64,000 nt of DNA from DASUPK01 sp963774305 (GTDB lineage Bacteria > Actinomycetota > Thermoleophilia > Solirubrobacterales > 70-9): positions 186,001-250,000 of the forward strand of contig CAVZEM010000007.1 of assembly GCA_963774305.1 (NCBI GenBank), read 5' to 3'. The position numbers and the translations under genes were made by a program. The notes beneath the pieces are model-generated. The model worked only from the letters and a program-made list of their open reading frames with translations. It had not been told where the DNA came from and made no database searches. This document shows, piece by piece, positions 35,382 to 44,225 of the stretch (the stretch's first letter is position 1; every line of letters begins with the position of its first letter).

Positions 35382-35407
35382 ATTCCGTGCCTGGCCAGGC
35401 ACGGAAT
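35382..35407. terminator. 26-bp perfect palindrome downstream of the membrane gene
   Basis: Arms ATTCCGTGCCTGG and CCAGGCACGGAAT meet with no spacer, 11 bp after the stop at 35371. It is most likely a terminator hairpin without U-tract. An operator for the S51 gene 84 bp downstream is the alternative. Confidence 0.55.
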
Positions 35408-35490
35408 TCGACAGGCGGTCGAGCCTTCTCGAGCGATCTTTCGACATCGGGCCAAGGATCGGTTCCCGGGCCGAGCGGACAATTTCCCCC

Positions 35491-36240
35491 ATGACGGGAG
35501 CGATGAGACAGGTCGTGGCGTTCGGCGGCGGCGGGTTCTCGCAGGAGTCAGGCAACCCGCTTCTCGACGACTACGTCCTCGGACTGACCGGGACGGCGAA
35601 TCCGCGCGTCTGCTTCCTGCCGACCGCGAGCGGGGACGCCGACCACTACGTCGTGCGCTTCTTCAACACCTTCCGCGATCGGGGTCGGCCCTCCCACATC
35701 AGTCTCTTCCGCCGGGAGCGGGGCGTACCCGACATCCGCTCGCACCTGCTCGCGCAGGACCTGATCTACGTCGGCGGGGGCAGCCTGATCAGCCTGCTTG
35801 GTGTCTGGCGCGCGCACGGGATCGACTCGATGCTGCGGGAGGCCTACGAGGCCGGCGTGATCCTCTGTGGCCTCAGCGCCGGGTCGCTCTGCTGGTTCGC
35901 CGAGGCCGTCAGCGGATACCACGGTGAGGTCAACCGCGTCCCCGCGCTCGGCTTCCTGCGCCACAGCAACGCGGTCCACTACTGCGACGGCGACCGCAGG
36001 GGCGCCTTCCACCGCCACCTCCTTGGCGGGATGCCGGCCGGCTTCGCGGCCGAGGACGGCGCGGCGCTGCGGTTCGTCGGCGACGAGCTGGTCGAGGTCG
36101 TCGCCTCCCGCCCCGAGGCGCGGGCCTACAAGCTGGAGCGGCGAGGGAGCCAGGTGCTCGAGACGAGGCTGGCGACCCGGTACCTGGGCGCGGAGGCCCC
36201 GGACAACGTCGTTCCGCTCGTGCGCCAGGCAGCGGCGTAG
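35491..36240 (+). CDS. Peptidase S51 family protein (dipeptidase E/cyanophycinase-like), copy 1
   Basis: A 249-residue class-I-glutamine-amidotransferase-like fold. It has VVAFGGGGFSQESGN, RVCFLPTASGDADHYVVRF, DLIYVGGGSLISLLGVWRAHG and the nucleophile Ser in ILCGLSAGSLCWFAE, then the His region ALGFLRHSNAVHYC. S51 enzymes cleave Asp-X dipeptides or cyanophycin. Length fits dipeptidase E better than cyanophycinase. No cyanophycin synthetase is in the window. The ATG at 35503 is an alternative start. A second copy follows. Confidence 0.88.
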   Translation: MTGAMRQVVAFGGGGFSQESGNPLLDDYVLGLTGTANPRVCFLPTASGDADHYVVRFFNTFRDRGRPSHISLFRRERGVPDIRSHLLAQDLIYVGGGSLISLLGVWRAHGIDSMLREAYEAGVILCGLSAGSLCWFAEAVSGYHGEVNRVPALGFLRHSNAVHYCDGDRRGAFHRHLLGGMPAGFAAEDGAALRFVGDELVEVVASRPEARAYKLERRGSQVLETRLATRYLGAEAPDNVVPLVRQAAA

Positions 36241-36249
36241 AGGCGAGGG

Positions 36250-36275
36250 TGCTCCGCAGGCGAAGCCGAGGAGCA
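36250..36275. repeat. GGCGAAGCC hairpin between the two S51 genes
   Basis: TGCTCC/GGAGCA form a 6-bp outer stem. Inside is GGC-GAA-GCC, the same GAA-capped mini-hairpin as in the dispersed repeat at 10966 and 54037. It is an incomplete relative of that repeat. Confidence 0.4.
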
Positions 36276-36292
36276 ACCCGCTTAATGAAGTC

Positions 36293-37114
36293 GTGACTGC
36301 GCGGCGTCGCATCCTGGCCCTGGGCGGCCACGACTTCGGCCGCCGGGTGGGGAACGACGCGATCTGCGACCTGATCGTCGAGCTGGCCGACTCACCGCGG
36401 CCCAAGGTGTGCCTCCTGCCCACCGCGAGCGGAGACCCGGAGGACCAGATCGTCCGATTCAGGCGGGCCTTCGGCGAGCGGGACTGCGTCCCGGAGGCGA
36501 TCTCGCTCTTCCGGCTGGGGGAGAACCCGGTGGACCTCCGCCTGGAGCTCCTCAACCAGGACGTGATCTACGCCGGCGGCGGCAGCTTGCTCAACCTGGT
36601 CGCCATCTGGCGGGCGCACGGGCTCGACGAAATCCTGCGCGAGTGCTGGCAGGAGGGGATCCTGATCTGCGGGCAGAGCGCCGGCGCGATGGTCTGGTTC
36701 CAGGGCGGGATCACCAGCTCGCAGGGCGATCCCGCCGTCGCCGACGGGTTCGGGGTCCTGCCCGGCAGCTCCTGTGTCCATTACCTGAGCGAGCCGGTGC
36801 GCCGGCGGCGTTTCCTGAGGGCGATCGCCAGCGGGGAGCTCGAGCCGGGACTGGGGCTCGAGGACCAGACCGGCGCGCTCTTTGAGGACACCGAGCTGGT
36901 CGAGACGATCAGCGCCCGGGACGGCGCAGCGGTCTGGGAGGTGACACCGGAGAACGCCGGCGCGCGTGAGGTCGAGCTCCATTCGCGCCGCCTGGAGGAC
37001 AGCCGCCCTCCGATCAACGACATGCGCTCCGACATCCTCGAGCTGCGCCAAACGCTCGCCACCCGCGCCGCGCGGCGGCGGGCACACCGGAGACGACCGG
37101 GAAGACTGGACTAG
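36293..37114 (+). CDS. Peptidase S51 family protein, copy 2
   Basis: This 273-residue tandem paralogue of the preceding gene has RRILALGGHDFGRRVGN, KVCLLPTASGDPEDQIVRF, DVIYAGGGSLLNLVAIWRAHG and the nucleophile ILICGQSAGAMVWFQGG. Its C-terminus is longer and basic (RAARRRAHRRRPGRLD). GTG 36293 follows CTTAAT by 6 nt. It ends in a CTAG shared with the ferritin stop. The two copies diverge outside the core, so they probably have different specificities. Confidence 0.88.
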   Translation: MTARRRILALGGHDFGRRVGNDAICDLIVELADSPRPKVCLLPTASGDPEDQIVRFRRAFGERDCVPEAISLFRLGENPVDLRLELLNQDVIYAGGGSLLNLVAIWRAHGLDEILRECWQEGILICGQSAGAMVWFQGGITSSQGDPAVADGFGVLPGSSCVHYLSEPVRRRRFLRAIASGELEPGLGLEDQTGALFEDTELVETISARDGAAVWEVTPENAGAREVELHSRRLEDSRPPINDMRSDILELRQTLATRAARRRAHRRRPGRLD

Positions 37115-37644
37115 AGCGCGCCGCCGGCGGCCGGCGGCATCGCCGGATCGTCGCCCGCGTCGCCGATCTGCTCGCGAGCCAGGAAGTCCTCGATCAACAG
37201 CGGGCTCTCCTTGGCCTGCTCGCAAACGTTGAGGAGATCAATCATCGAGGAGACCTCCTCGACCTGCTCCTTGACGAACCAGGTGAGGAACTGCTCGGCG
37301 CGGAAGTCGCCGTTGTCTCGCGCGAGCTTGAAGAGGTCATTGATCTCGTCGCTGACCCGCTTCTCCTGCTCCAGCGCCATCTTCACGGGGCCGACGACAT
37401 CGTCGTAGCGCGTCTGCTGGGACGTGATGTCGGGGATCTTCACCTCCTCGTCGGTGTCGAGGAGGTACTGGACCATGATCATCGCGTGGTTCCGCTCCTC
37501 GACCGCCTGCCGGTAGAAGAAGGCGGCGAGCCGCGGCAGGGTCTCGGAGTCGTAGTAGACGGCCGCGCCTATGTACTGCTGCTGCGCGGCGAACTCGTTC
37601 GAGATCTGCTCGTTGAGCGCGTCGGCGAAACTCTGGTCGGCCAT
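37111..37644 (-). CDS. Ferritin
   Basis: A four-helix ferritin of 177 residues with ferroxidase ligands in LNEQISNEFAAQQQYIGAAV and VEERNHAMIMVQYLL, and QFLTWFVKEQVEEV in helix 4. The C-terminal tail is Ala/Pro-rich. It stores iron as ferric mineral. TAGGCT ends 6 nt before ATG 37644 (leaderless), and no IdeR box is evident. Confidence 0.94.
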   Translation of the reverse strand: MADQSFADALNEQISNEFAAQQQYIGAAVYYDSETLPRLAAFFYRQAVEERNHAMIMVQYLLDTDEEVKIPDITSQQTRYDDVVGPVKMALEQEKRVSDEINDLFKLARDNGDFRAEQFLTWFVKEQVEEVSSMIDLLNVCEQAKESPLLIEDFLAREQIGDAGDDPAMPPAAGGAL

Positions 37645-37730
37645 TGCTGGAGCCTATACCGAGTGTGCTTGACCGCGCCTCGGCCCTGCCCGAGAATGGG
37701 CAGTCCGAGTGCTGATCGAGAGGAGCGCCG

Positions 37731-38081
37731 ATGGGGAGCACGAACGCCGAGTACGTCGTGGATCGCGTCAACGCCGAAGACTTCGAGCCGGACATCATTG
37801 AAGGTACGCAGGTGGGCGAGTTTCACCAGATAGAGCCGAAGGGGGACTCGGTCGACAAGCTCGACGCGTGCATCTGGCGCTCCGATCCGGCGACCTACGA
37901 CTACATGTTCGAGGGCGACGAGGCATTCCACGTCCTCGAGGGCGCGGCGACCGTCGAGCTACCAGACACGGGAGAGATGGTCGAGCTCCAGGCTGGAGAC
38001 GTCGCCTACTTCAGCGCCGGTACGAGATCGGTTTGGACGATCACGCAGCCGTTCAAGAAGTTCACGGTCATCGCCAGCTAG
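37731..38081 (+). CDS. Cupin-fold protein (DUF861/Cupin_3)
   Basis: A single cupin of 116 residues. The motif region YDYMFEGDEAFHVLEGAATVE corresponds to cupin motif 1 with few metal ligands (one His). Motif 2 is VELQAGDVAYFSAGTRSVW. This ligand-poor pattern fits the DUF861 group (ureidoglycine-aminohydrolase-like), often of unknown function. GAGAGGAG precedes the ATG. Confidence 0.85.
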   Translation: MGSTNAEYVVDRVNAEDFEPDIIEGTQVGEFHQIEPKGDSVDKLDACIWRSDPATYDYMFEGDEAFHVLEGAATVELPDTGEMVELQAGDVAYFSAGTRSVWTITQPFKKFTVIAS

Positions 38082-38088
38082 ACCGCGC

Positions 38089-39159
38089 CTACTCCCCCCA
38101 GCGAAAACCCGTCTCTGTGGGCATCGGCTCGAGCGGGCTCGAGGGCAGCCCGGGCTCGGTGCCGGCCGTGTTGTAGCCCGAGGGCGCCACGTCGTTGGGA
38201 GTGTCCGGGTGGAAGATCGAGGCGAGGTACTGGATGTGGCCGCGCCCGGGGCCGAGCTCCCACTGGCCGCCACCGTAGGCCCCGATGCCCTGATCGTCGC
38301 AATGGTCGTAGGCGGCGAAGAGCTCACTGAGCGGGCCGAACCGCGACGGCTTGATGTTCACCATCTTCGGCGGCCAGGGCTGGCTCTCGATGTCGGCCAC
38401 CGAATGGATCGGGGCGTCCCAGGTGACGCGATCGGCCACCGGGTCGAGGATCGGCTTGGTCTCCTCGTTCACGTCCGGATCCTCGAGCCAGGCCTTCGGG
38501 AATGCCTCGATCAGCCTCCGGTAGAGCTCGGGATCGGTCTCGACGTCCACCGGAGTCCCCTTGTACTGGCCCTTCAGGTCGAGTGAGTCGACCGCGCCCG
38601 TCTCGACCAGCTGCCGGATCAGCTCGTCGGTCCAGTCGTTGGTGGGGTCTAGCTTGAAGCGCAGGGTCGGATAGATCTCGAGTCGCTTGCGCACCGGCTC
38701 GATGGTGGACACCTCGTCAGAGCCCGGTGGGGTCAGCCGCATCGAGACCACGAAGGTCACTGGCTTCGGCTCGCGTCCGACCACCTCGTGCAGCGGCTTC
38801 CCGGCCTGGCGCAGTGCCAGGTCGAGAGCGGCGCTTTCGAAGGCCCAGCGGCGGTAGTTGACCGAGACCTCGCGTTCGGGCGGGCTGGGGAAGAGCTCGA
38901 GGCCATCCAGCAGCTCCGCGAACGAGGCGATGGTGTGCTCGCCGGCCAGGTCGAGGACCGGGCCCGCGTCCTGGAAGGCGACGTGGTCGAGCGCGTCGTA
39001 GACGACGTCCTCGCCCACACCCTCCTCGCCGCCACCCTTCAGGTGGATGGTCGTGGTGAGCCGGTCGAAGTCGGTCCCCTCAGGGTGAAACTCGCGCCCC
39101 TCGAGCTCGTAGCCCTCGATCTCGAGGGGAAGGTCCTTGATCTTGTCGTAGCTGCTCAC
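38089..39159 (-). CDS. Enolase-superfamily (mandelate racemase/muconate lactonizing-like) protein
   Basis: Of 356 residues, the N-terminal capping domain ends near residue 110 and the barrel follows. Landmarks are RRWAFESAALDLALRQAGKPL, YPTLRFKLDPTNDW (position of the first catalytic Lys), VDSLDLKGQYKG (first metal Asp), AWLEDPDVNEE (second metal Glu/Asp) and TWDAPIHSVADI (third metal Asp), then MVNIKPSRFG (second catalytic Lys). An active acid-sugar dehydratase, epimerase or o-succinylbenzoate-type enzyme is possible. GTG 39159; TAAGGT ends 9 nt upstream. It is convergent with the cupin gene by 7 bp. Confidence 0.85.
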   Translation of the reverse strand: MSSYDKIKDLPLEIEGYELEGREFHPEGTDFDRLTTTIHLKGGGEEGVGEDVVYDALDHVAFQDAGPVLDLAGEHTIASFAELLDGLELFPSPPEREVSVNYRRWAFESAALDLALRQAGKPLHEVVGREPKPVTFVVSMRLTPPGSDEVSTIEPVRKRLEIYPTLRFKLDPTNDWTDELIRQLVETGAVDSLDLKGQYKGTPVDVETDPELYRRLIEAFPKAWLEDPDVNEETKPILDPVADRVTWDAPIHSVADIESQPWPPKMVNIKPSRFGPLSELFAAYDHCDDQGIGAYGGGQWELGPGRGHIQYLASIFHPDTPNDVAPSGYNTAGTEPGLPSSPLEPMPTETGFRWGE

Positions 39160-39209
39160 GGGCGGCGGACCTTACCGACCGGCCGATCCCGGCCAAGCTG
39201 CCTCCCCGC

Positions 39210-40211
39210 TCAGTGCCGGTGGCGGAGCCTGCGGAAGTGGTGCGTCTGCGCGAGCGCCCGCATCGAGTCGGGGGAGGCCCAGAAGAGGATGGCCCCGGCG
39301 CCGCCGGCGAGGGCGGCGCGCAGGCAGCTTCCCGCGCGTCCCTCGTTGACGCTCCGGATCGGCAGATGCCGCTTCGAGCGTCCGTGGTCGCTGAACGCGA
39401 TCTCGAGGGCCAGATTGCGCTTGTTGCGACCCGCTCGACCGTATTGGCGGACGACTTGCCTGGCAGTCGCCCGCATTCCCCTCGTCGTGCCCCGCCGTTT
39501 CATGCAAGACGCCTGCGTCCCCACCACCTGGACGCCGCCATGGCGATGGCCGAAGCGCCGGTTCCGCCGGTCGAGCACCCGAGCGATCCGCCCGTATCGC
39601 CAGTTGTGGAAGAAGGCCGGGATCGCGCCGATCTTCCTGACCTCTCCGCCGGCTTCGGCGGCGCCACGGGCGACGCGGCCGACCCAGGTGCTGAGCCGGT
39701 TCACGTTGCGTCCGAAGCGCTGCTTCCAGCGTGACATGTGGTGGTTCGTCGCCCGCGCTCGGGCCCAGTCGAGCCGCTCCCAGTCGAGCAGCACGGCCCA
39801 GGGCCGCGGTGAGTCGATCAGGCTGAAGGCATATCCGGGGCGTTGGGGATCGGATCCCAGCCCGTTCAGGGCGATGATCCGGTTGCAGGGGAAGGAGTCA
39901 TGCAATGCGGAGACGATCTCGTCCTCCTGCCTCGGGTTCGCGCCCTTGTAGCGGGTGTTGACCACGAAGACGTCGCGGCTACGGAGCTGCCCGTACCTCG
40001 ACTGGAGGGCCGCGTAGTCGCCGACGTTGCTGGGCTTGTTGACCCGGATCAGCATCGTGAAGCGTCCGCCGGCCCCGCCCTTGCCGCTGAGCATCGACGG
40101 GGCAGGGGGACAGCTGTTCTGCTCCCCCGGCGATGCACTGGGAGCGGCGAGCAGGGCGAGCAGCAGGAGAGCACCCGCTGCCAGGAGCAGACGGCGATGC
40201 GAGTCGGGCAT
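39210..40211 (-). CDS. Secreted protein of unknown family, copy 1
   Basis: A signal peptide (RRLLLAAGALLLLALLAAPSASP) precedes about 300 residues. Conserved blocks shared with the gene at 46448-47655 are RFTMLIRVNKPSNVGDY, DVFVVNTRYKG, SFPCNRIIALNGLGSD, GYAFSLIDSPRPWAVLLDWE, NLALEIAFSDHG and GAGAILFWASPDSMRAL. A basic central part (RNRRFGHRHGG) is unlike copy 2. I do not recognise the fold; the pattern of short strand-like blocks and SPDSMR at the end is compatible with a barrel hydrolase. TAGGGT ends 8 nt before the ATG (leaderless). Confidence 0.78.
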   Translation of the reverse strand: MPDSHRRLLLAAGALLLLALLAAPSASPGEQNSCPPAPSMLSGKGGAGGRFTMLIRVNKPSNVGDYAALQSRYGQLRSRDVFVVNTRYKGANPRQEDEIVSALHDSFPCNRIIALNGLGSDPQRPGYAFSLIDSPRPWAVLLDWERLDWARARATNHHMSRWKQRFGRNVNRLSTWVGRVARGAAEAGGEVRKIGAIPAFFHNWRYGRIARVLDRRNRRFGHRHGGVQVVGTQASCMKRRGTTRGMRATARQVVRQYGRAGRNKRNLALEIAFSDHGRSKRHLPIRSVNEGRAGSCLRAALAGGAGAILFWASPDSMRALAQTHHFRRLRHRH

Positions 40212-40332
40212 CGCGGCCGACCCTATGGGCGGCGGCGCGATCCCTTGTTAAGCAACTGCTGTCCCGTAACGTTGCGCGCCTCCGGCGGACGGAAGCCCCG
40301 TTCACGGATCGTCCCCAGAGAGAGGAGAAGGA

Positions 40333-41016
40333 ATGGCCGAGTCACTGGGCGCCGATGCCGGCGCCGGTCTGAAGGCGCTTGGGGTCAACTGCACGCTCAA
40401 GAAGTCGCCGGAGACATCGAACACGGAGGCGCTGATGAACCGCGTCCTCGGAATCCTGGAGGAGCACGGGGTGGAGACCGAGATGGTTCGCCCCGCCGAC
40501 TACGCCATCAAGTTCGGCGTCACCTCCGATGAGGGTGATGGCGACGAGTGGCCGCAGGTGCTGGAGAAAATCAAGGCAGCGGACATCCTGCTGATCGGCA
40601 CCTCGATCTGGTTCGGTCACCGGAACTCGATCGCTCAGATGGTGATCGAGCGCCTCGACGGCACCTACAACGAGCGCAACGACGCGGGCCAGTACCCCCT
40701 CTACAACAAGGTCGCGGGAGTCGTGGTGACCGGCAATGAGGACGGCGCCCACTGCTGCGCAGAGTCCCTCCTCTTCAACATGACCCACCTGGGATGCGTC
40801 GTGCCGCCGAACGCGGACACCTACTGGGTCGGGGACGCGGGCCCCGGGCCGTCCTATCTCGAGGCCGGAGGCGAGATGCACGCGTACACGCAGCGCACCA
40901 GCTCCTGGGTGGGACACAACCTGCTCCACATGGCGCGCATCATGCGCGACAACCCGATCCCACCGATCGGCAACACGCTGGAGGAGATGGGAGGGGACGC
41001 GGTCCACACCGGATAG
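40333..41016 (+). CDS. Flavodoxin-fold NAD(P)H-dependent oxidoreductase-like protein
   Basis: The 227-residue protein has a flavodoxin/FMN-reductase fold. LKALGVNCTLKKSPETSNTE contains the phosphate loop, and DILLIGTSIWFGHRNSIAQ and VAGVVVTGNEDGAHCCAESL are the flavin loops. GAGAGGAGAAGG lies before the ATG. It would bind FMN and reduce quinones or act with an oxidoreductase partner. Confidence 0.88.
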   Translation: MAESLGADAGAGLKALGVNCTLKKSPETSNTEALMNRVLGILEEHGVETEMVRPADYAIKFGVTSDEGDGDEWPQVLEKIKAADILLIGTSIWFGHRNSIAQMVIERLDGTYNERNDAGQYPLYNKVAGVVVTGNEDGAHCCAESLLFNMTHLGCVVPPNADTYWVGDAGPGPSYLEAGGEMHAYTQRTSSWVGHNLLHMARIMRDNPIPPIGNTLEEMGGDAVHTG

Positions 41017-41068
41017 CCGTCCCCAATATGCTTCCGCCTACCCAGGGAAGCCAAGGAGAGGCAGCTCG

Positions 41069-43298
41069 ATGAGCACGGCGGGGAGAGAGAGGAATCTGAG
41101 CGGGACGATCGTTGCCGCAGTCGCGGCTGCGCTCGCGATTGTCGCGTTCGTGCCCGGATCTGCCTCCGCCGCCAACAGCCTCGGCGTTCACGGCAGCGTC
41201 AACCAGGTCTACGTCACCGGCGCCCAGCCGGGTACCAGTCTCCGTCTCCTCGACCGCAAGGGGAAGAAGATCGCGACCAAGCCGGTCGGGTCGCTGGGCG
41301 GCGTCGTCTTCCGCCGGGTCCCGGCCGGCAAGGGCTACCGGGTGCGCGCGGCCGACGGCTCGCTCTCGGTTCGGGTCGGCGTGATGAGCGACCGGGCGGC
41401 GCCCAAGGATCAATCGATCTACAACCAGACCCTGCCGGCGGGCGGCTACGGGTACATGACCACCCGGGACGGGACGAGCCTGTCGCTCGACGTGCGGCTG
41501 CCCGGGCCCGGCGTCGGACGGCCCCTACCCGACGCTCGTCGAGTACTCCGGCTACGGCTACGCCAATCCCGGCCGGTGCCCAGAGCGGAATCAGCCAGAT
41601 CCTCAACCTGCTCGGCTACGCGGTGGTCGACGTGAACATGCGCGGCACCGGCTGCTCCGGCGGCGCCTTCGACTACTTCGAGAAGCTGCAGAGCCTGGAC
41701 GGCTACGACGTGGTGGAGACGACCGCCCGCCAGCCCTGGGTCCTCCACAACCGGGTCGGGATGGCCGGCGTCTCCTACGGCGGCATCAGCCAGCTCTTCG
41801 TCGGCGCCACCAGGCCGCCGCACCTGGCCGCGATCACGCCCGCTGTCGGTGATCGACAACACCGCCACGACGTTCTACCCGGGCGGCTTCCTCAACACCG
41901 GCTTCGCCCTGCAGTGGGCCCAGGACCGCGTCGATGACTCGAAGCCCGCCTCGGCGACCGAGGGCCAGGGCTGGGCGTACAAGCGGATCCAGGACGGCGA
42001 TCAGATCTGCAAGGCCAACCAGACCCTGCACACGGCTGCGGCCGATCTGATCAGCAAGGTCCACCGAAACCGCTTCTATCCGGCCGCAGGTCGCGAACCC
42101 GCTCAACCCCTCGACGTTCGTCAGCAAGATCAACGTGCCGGTCTTCCTGGGCTGCCAGTTCGAGGACGAGCAGACGGGCGGCCACTGCGCCAACCTCGCC
42201 GACCGCTTCACCGGCACCAAGCGGAAGTGGTTCACCTTCACCAACGGCCTCCACATCGACTCGCTGGACCCCGAGACCTTCAACCGCTGGTTCGACTTCC
42301 TCGAGCTCTATGTGGCCGGGCGAAGACCCCAGCTCTCGCCCCTGCTGAAGGCGTCGGCCTCGGTGATCTACCAGCAGGCCATGGGGATCAACGGCGTAAC
42401 CCTGCCGCCGGACCCGATTCAGGATCAGCCGACTTACGACGCGGCTCTTGCCGCCTTCGAGGCCCAGCCGCAGGTGAAGGTCATGTTCGACAACGGCGCC
42501 GGAGGGGCACCCGGGGTTCCGTACCCGGGCTTCGAGCGCGACTTCAGCCGCTTCCCGATCCCCGGCACGAGGGCTCGCTCCTGGTTCTTCGGCCCGAACG
42601 GGCTCCTCACCGGTAAGCCCCCAAAGAAGGGGGGTAGCCAGAGCTTCACATGGGACAAGGAAGCGCGACCCGCCACCGACTTCGCCGGCACGAACACCGG
42701 CACCGGCGATCTGTGGACGACCCACCCGAGCTACGACTGGAAGCAGCCACCGGCCGGCACCGCCGCGTCGTATCTGACGCCGCCCCTCGGCGCCGACACT
42801 GCGATCATCGGCGCCGGCGCCGTGCAGGCATGGATCCGCGCGTCGGTGCCGGACGTGGACCTGCAGGTGACCGTCTCGGAGGTGCGTCCGGACGGCAAGG
42901 AGACCTACGTCCAGAGCGGATACCTGCGCACCAGCCTGCGCGCGCTCGACCCCCGCAAGAGCACGCTTCTCGAGCCGGAGCTCAGCCTGCGCCGCGACAC
43001 CGCGGCCAAGCTGCCCAAGGGCCGCTTCAGCAAGGTTGTCATCCCCCTCTACTACGAGGGGCACATGTACCGCGCGGGCTCGCGAATCCGCGTCACGATC
43101 AGCTCGCCCAATGGCGACCAGCCGGTCTGGGCCTTCGCCGAGACCGTGCCGCACGGCACAGCCAGGGTCAGGGTCGCGTCCAACCGCAAGCACCCGTCCC
43201 GCCTGATCCTGCCGCTGGTGCCCGGCGTCACGGCGCCGACGCCGCTGCCCCCGTGCCCGGCACTGCGCGGCGAGCCCTGCCGGAACTTCGGGCCCTAG
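41069..43298 (+). pseudogene. Secreted CocE/NonD (S15, X-Pro dipeptidyl-peptidase-like) hydrolase, frameshifted four times
   Basis: The complete protein can be followed by changing frame near 41515, 41570, 41835 and 42085. A signal peptide (IVAAVAAALAIVAFVPGSASA) and a beta-rich leader come first. Then the alpha/beta hydrolase core with nucleophile VGMAGVSYGGISQLF and NVNMRGTGCSGG-like loop VVDVNMRGTGCSGGAF, and from about 42660 the PepX-C jelly roll (AIIGAGAVQAWIRASVPDVD, RAGSRIRVTISSPNGDQ). No part is missing, so single-base errors or very recent inactivation are likely. Expected to hydrolyse esters or X-Pro peptides outside the cell. Confidence 0.8.
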
Positions 43299-43382
43299 CG
43301 CGACTCGTCGGGGTCGGTGACATCACCCGGCAATCGGCTAGTGTCAGCGCACCGGGGGGATCCACTAGGGAAGAGAGGCGTT

Positions 43383-43667
43383 ATGTACGCAGTCGTTCGT
43401 AAGTACTCCGGCCCCGGTGCATCGGAGCTGTTCGATCTGATCGAGCAGCGCAGCGATGACGTCAAGGAGATCATCTCCGGCACGCCCGGCTTCATCAGCT
43501 ACATCGCCTTTCGCGAAGGCGACGGCGGCACGACCGTCACGTCCTGTCAGGACAAGGCCGGCGTCGACGAGTCGTCGAAGCGCGCCGCCGACTGGATCAG
43601 CGAGAACGCCACCGCTTCCGTCGATCCTCCCGAAATAACCGAGGGCAGCGCGTTTCTCCAGTTCTGA
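43383..43667 (+). CDS. Small ABM-like (dimeric alpha-beta barrel) protein
   Basis: The 94-residue protein has the pattern MYAVVRKYSGPGASELFDLI, a central strand GFISYIAFREGDGGTTVTSC and helix SKRAADWISENAT. This is typical of ABM/Dabb-type stress-inducible proteins. GAAGAGAGG precedes ATG 43383. No catalytic residues. Function unknown. Confidence 0.72.
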   Translation: MYAVVRKYSGPGASELFDLIEQRSDDVKEIISGTPGFISYIAFREGDGGTTVTSCQDKAGVDESSKRAADWISENATASVDPPEITEGSAFLQF

Positions 43668-43671
43668 GCGC

Positions 43672-43690
43672 GGTCGCCAGCTAGGCGACC
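43672..43690. terminator. Hairpin between convergent genes
   Basis: GGTCGCC-agcta-GGCGACC: a 7-bp perfect stem that contains the HxlR stop codon in its loop. It lies just after the ABM-like stop. Confidence 0.5.
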
Positions 43691-44139
43691 TTGAGCCCAG
43701 GCCCCGGGACGGCCTCGGCGTCCCTGGCGCCGACCTCCTCGCCGCACTCCGAGCAGCGCAGCTCGAGGGTCGGCTCGCCGCCGCATCCCTTGTGGCGGAT
43801 CTCGATCGGCGGGCCGTCCTCGGCCATGTAGCGGTCGCCCCACTCGCGGAGGGCCATCAGGACCGGATAGAGGTCGAGGCCCATCTCGGTGAGGCGGTAG
43901 CGGTCGCGGGTGCGGACCGCGTCCTTGTAGGGCTCGCGGCGCAGGACGCCGGCGTCGACAAGGCGGCCGAGGCGCTCAGAGAGGAGGGAGCGCGAGATGC
44001 CGAGCGTCGACTGGAAGTCCTCGAAGCGCTTGATCCCATTGAAGGCCTGGCGCAGGATCACCAGGGTCCAGCGGTCGCCGAGCAGCGATGCCGGGCGGGC
44101 GATCGAGCATCTCTCTTCGGCCAGGTCGGAGGCGCGCAT
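43681..44139 (-). CDS. HxlR-family transcriptional regulator with C-terminal zinc ribbon
   Basis: The 152-residue protein has an HxlR winged helix with CSIARPASLLGDRWTLVILR, FEDFQSTLGISRSLLSERLGRLVDAGVL and YRLTEMGLDLYPVLMAL. A tail with two cysteine pairs follows (KGCGGEPTLELRCSECGEEV), an apparent zinc ribbon more often seen in this actinobacterial subgroup than in classical HxlR. It is divergent from the tautomerase operon. TATCCT ends 7 nt before ATG (leaderless). Confidence 0.92.
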   Translation of the reverse strand: MRASDLAEERCSIARPASLLGDRWTLVILRQAFNGIKRFEDFQSTLGISRSLLSERLGRLVDAGVLRREPYKDAVRTRDRYRLTEMGLDLYPVLMALREWGDRYMAEDGPPIEIRHKGCGGEPTLELRCSECGEEVGARDAEAVPGPGLKVA

Positions 44140-44162
44140 CCGGGCCAGGATAGCGAGGCTAC

Positions 44163-44185
44163 GTTCGGAATCCGAACTCTATATT
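44163..44185 (+). promoter_or_regulatory. Operator palindrome and -10 of the tautomerase operon
   Basis: GTTCGGA-A-TCCGAAC (44163-44177) is a perfect palindrome, followed by -10 TATATT (44180-44185). The palindrome fills the spacer between the weak -35 and the -10. It is the likely binding site of the divergent HxlR protein. A half-site-like TTTCGAAC lies at 44197-44204. Confidence 0.65.
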
Positions 44186-44225
44186 CTGCGTCCAACTTTC
44201 GAACCCAGCCCCGCAAGGAGGACCG

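Noticed and set aside
35867..36292. N-terminal extension of the second S51 gene
   Set aside because: It overlaps the first S51 gene in another frame with Arg/Ser-rich sequence; homology to the family begins at 36293.
41500..42100. Programmed frameshifting in the S15 hydrolase gene
   Set aside because: Four shifts in one gene without slippery heptamers or downstream pseudoknots are far more likely to be errors or decay.
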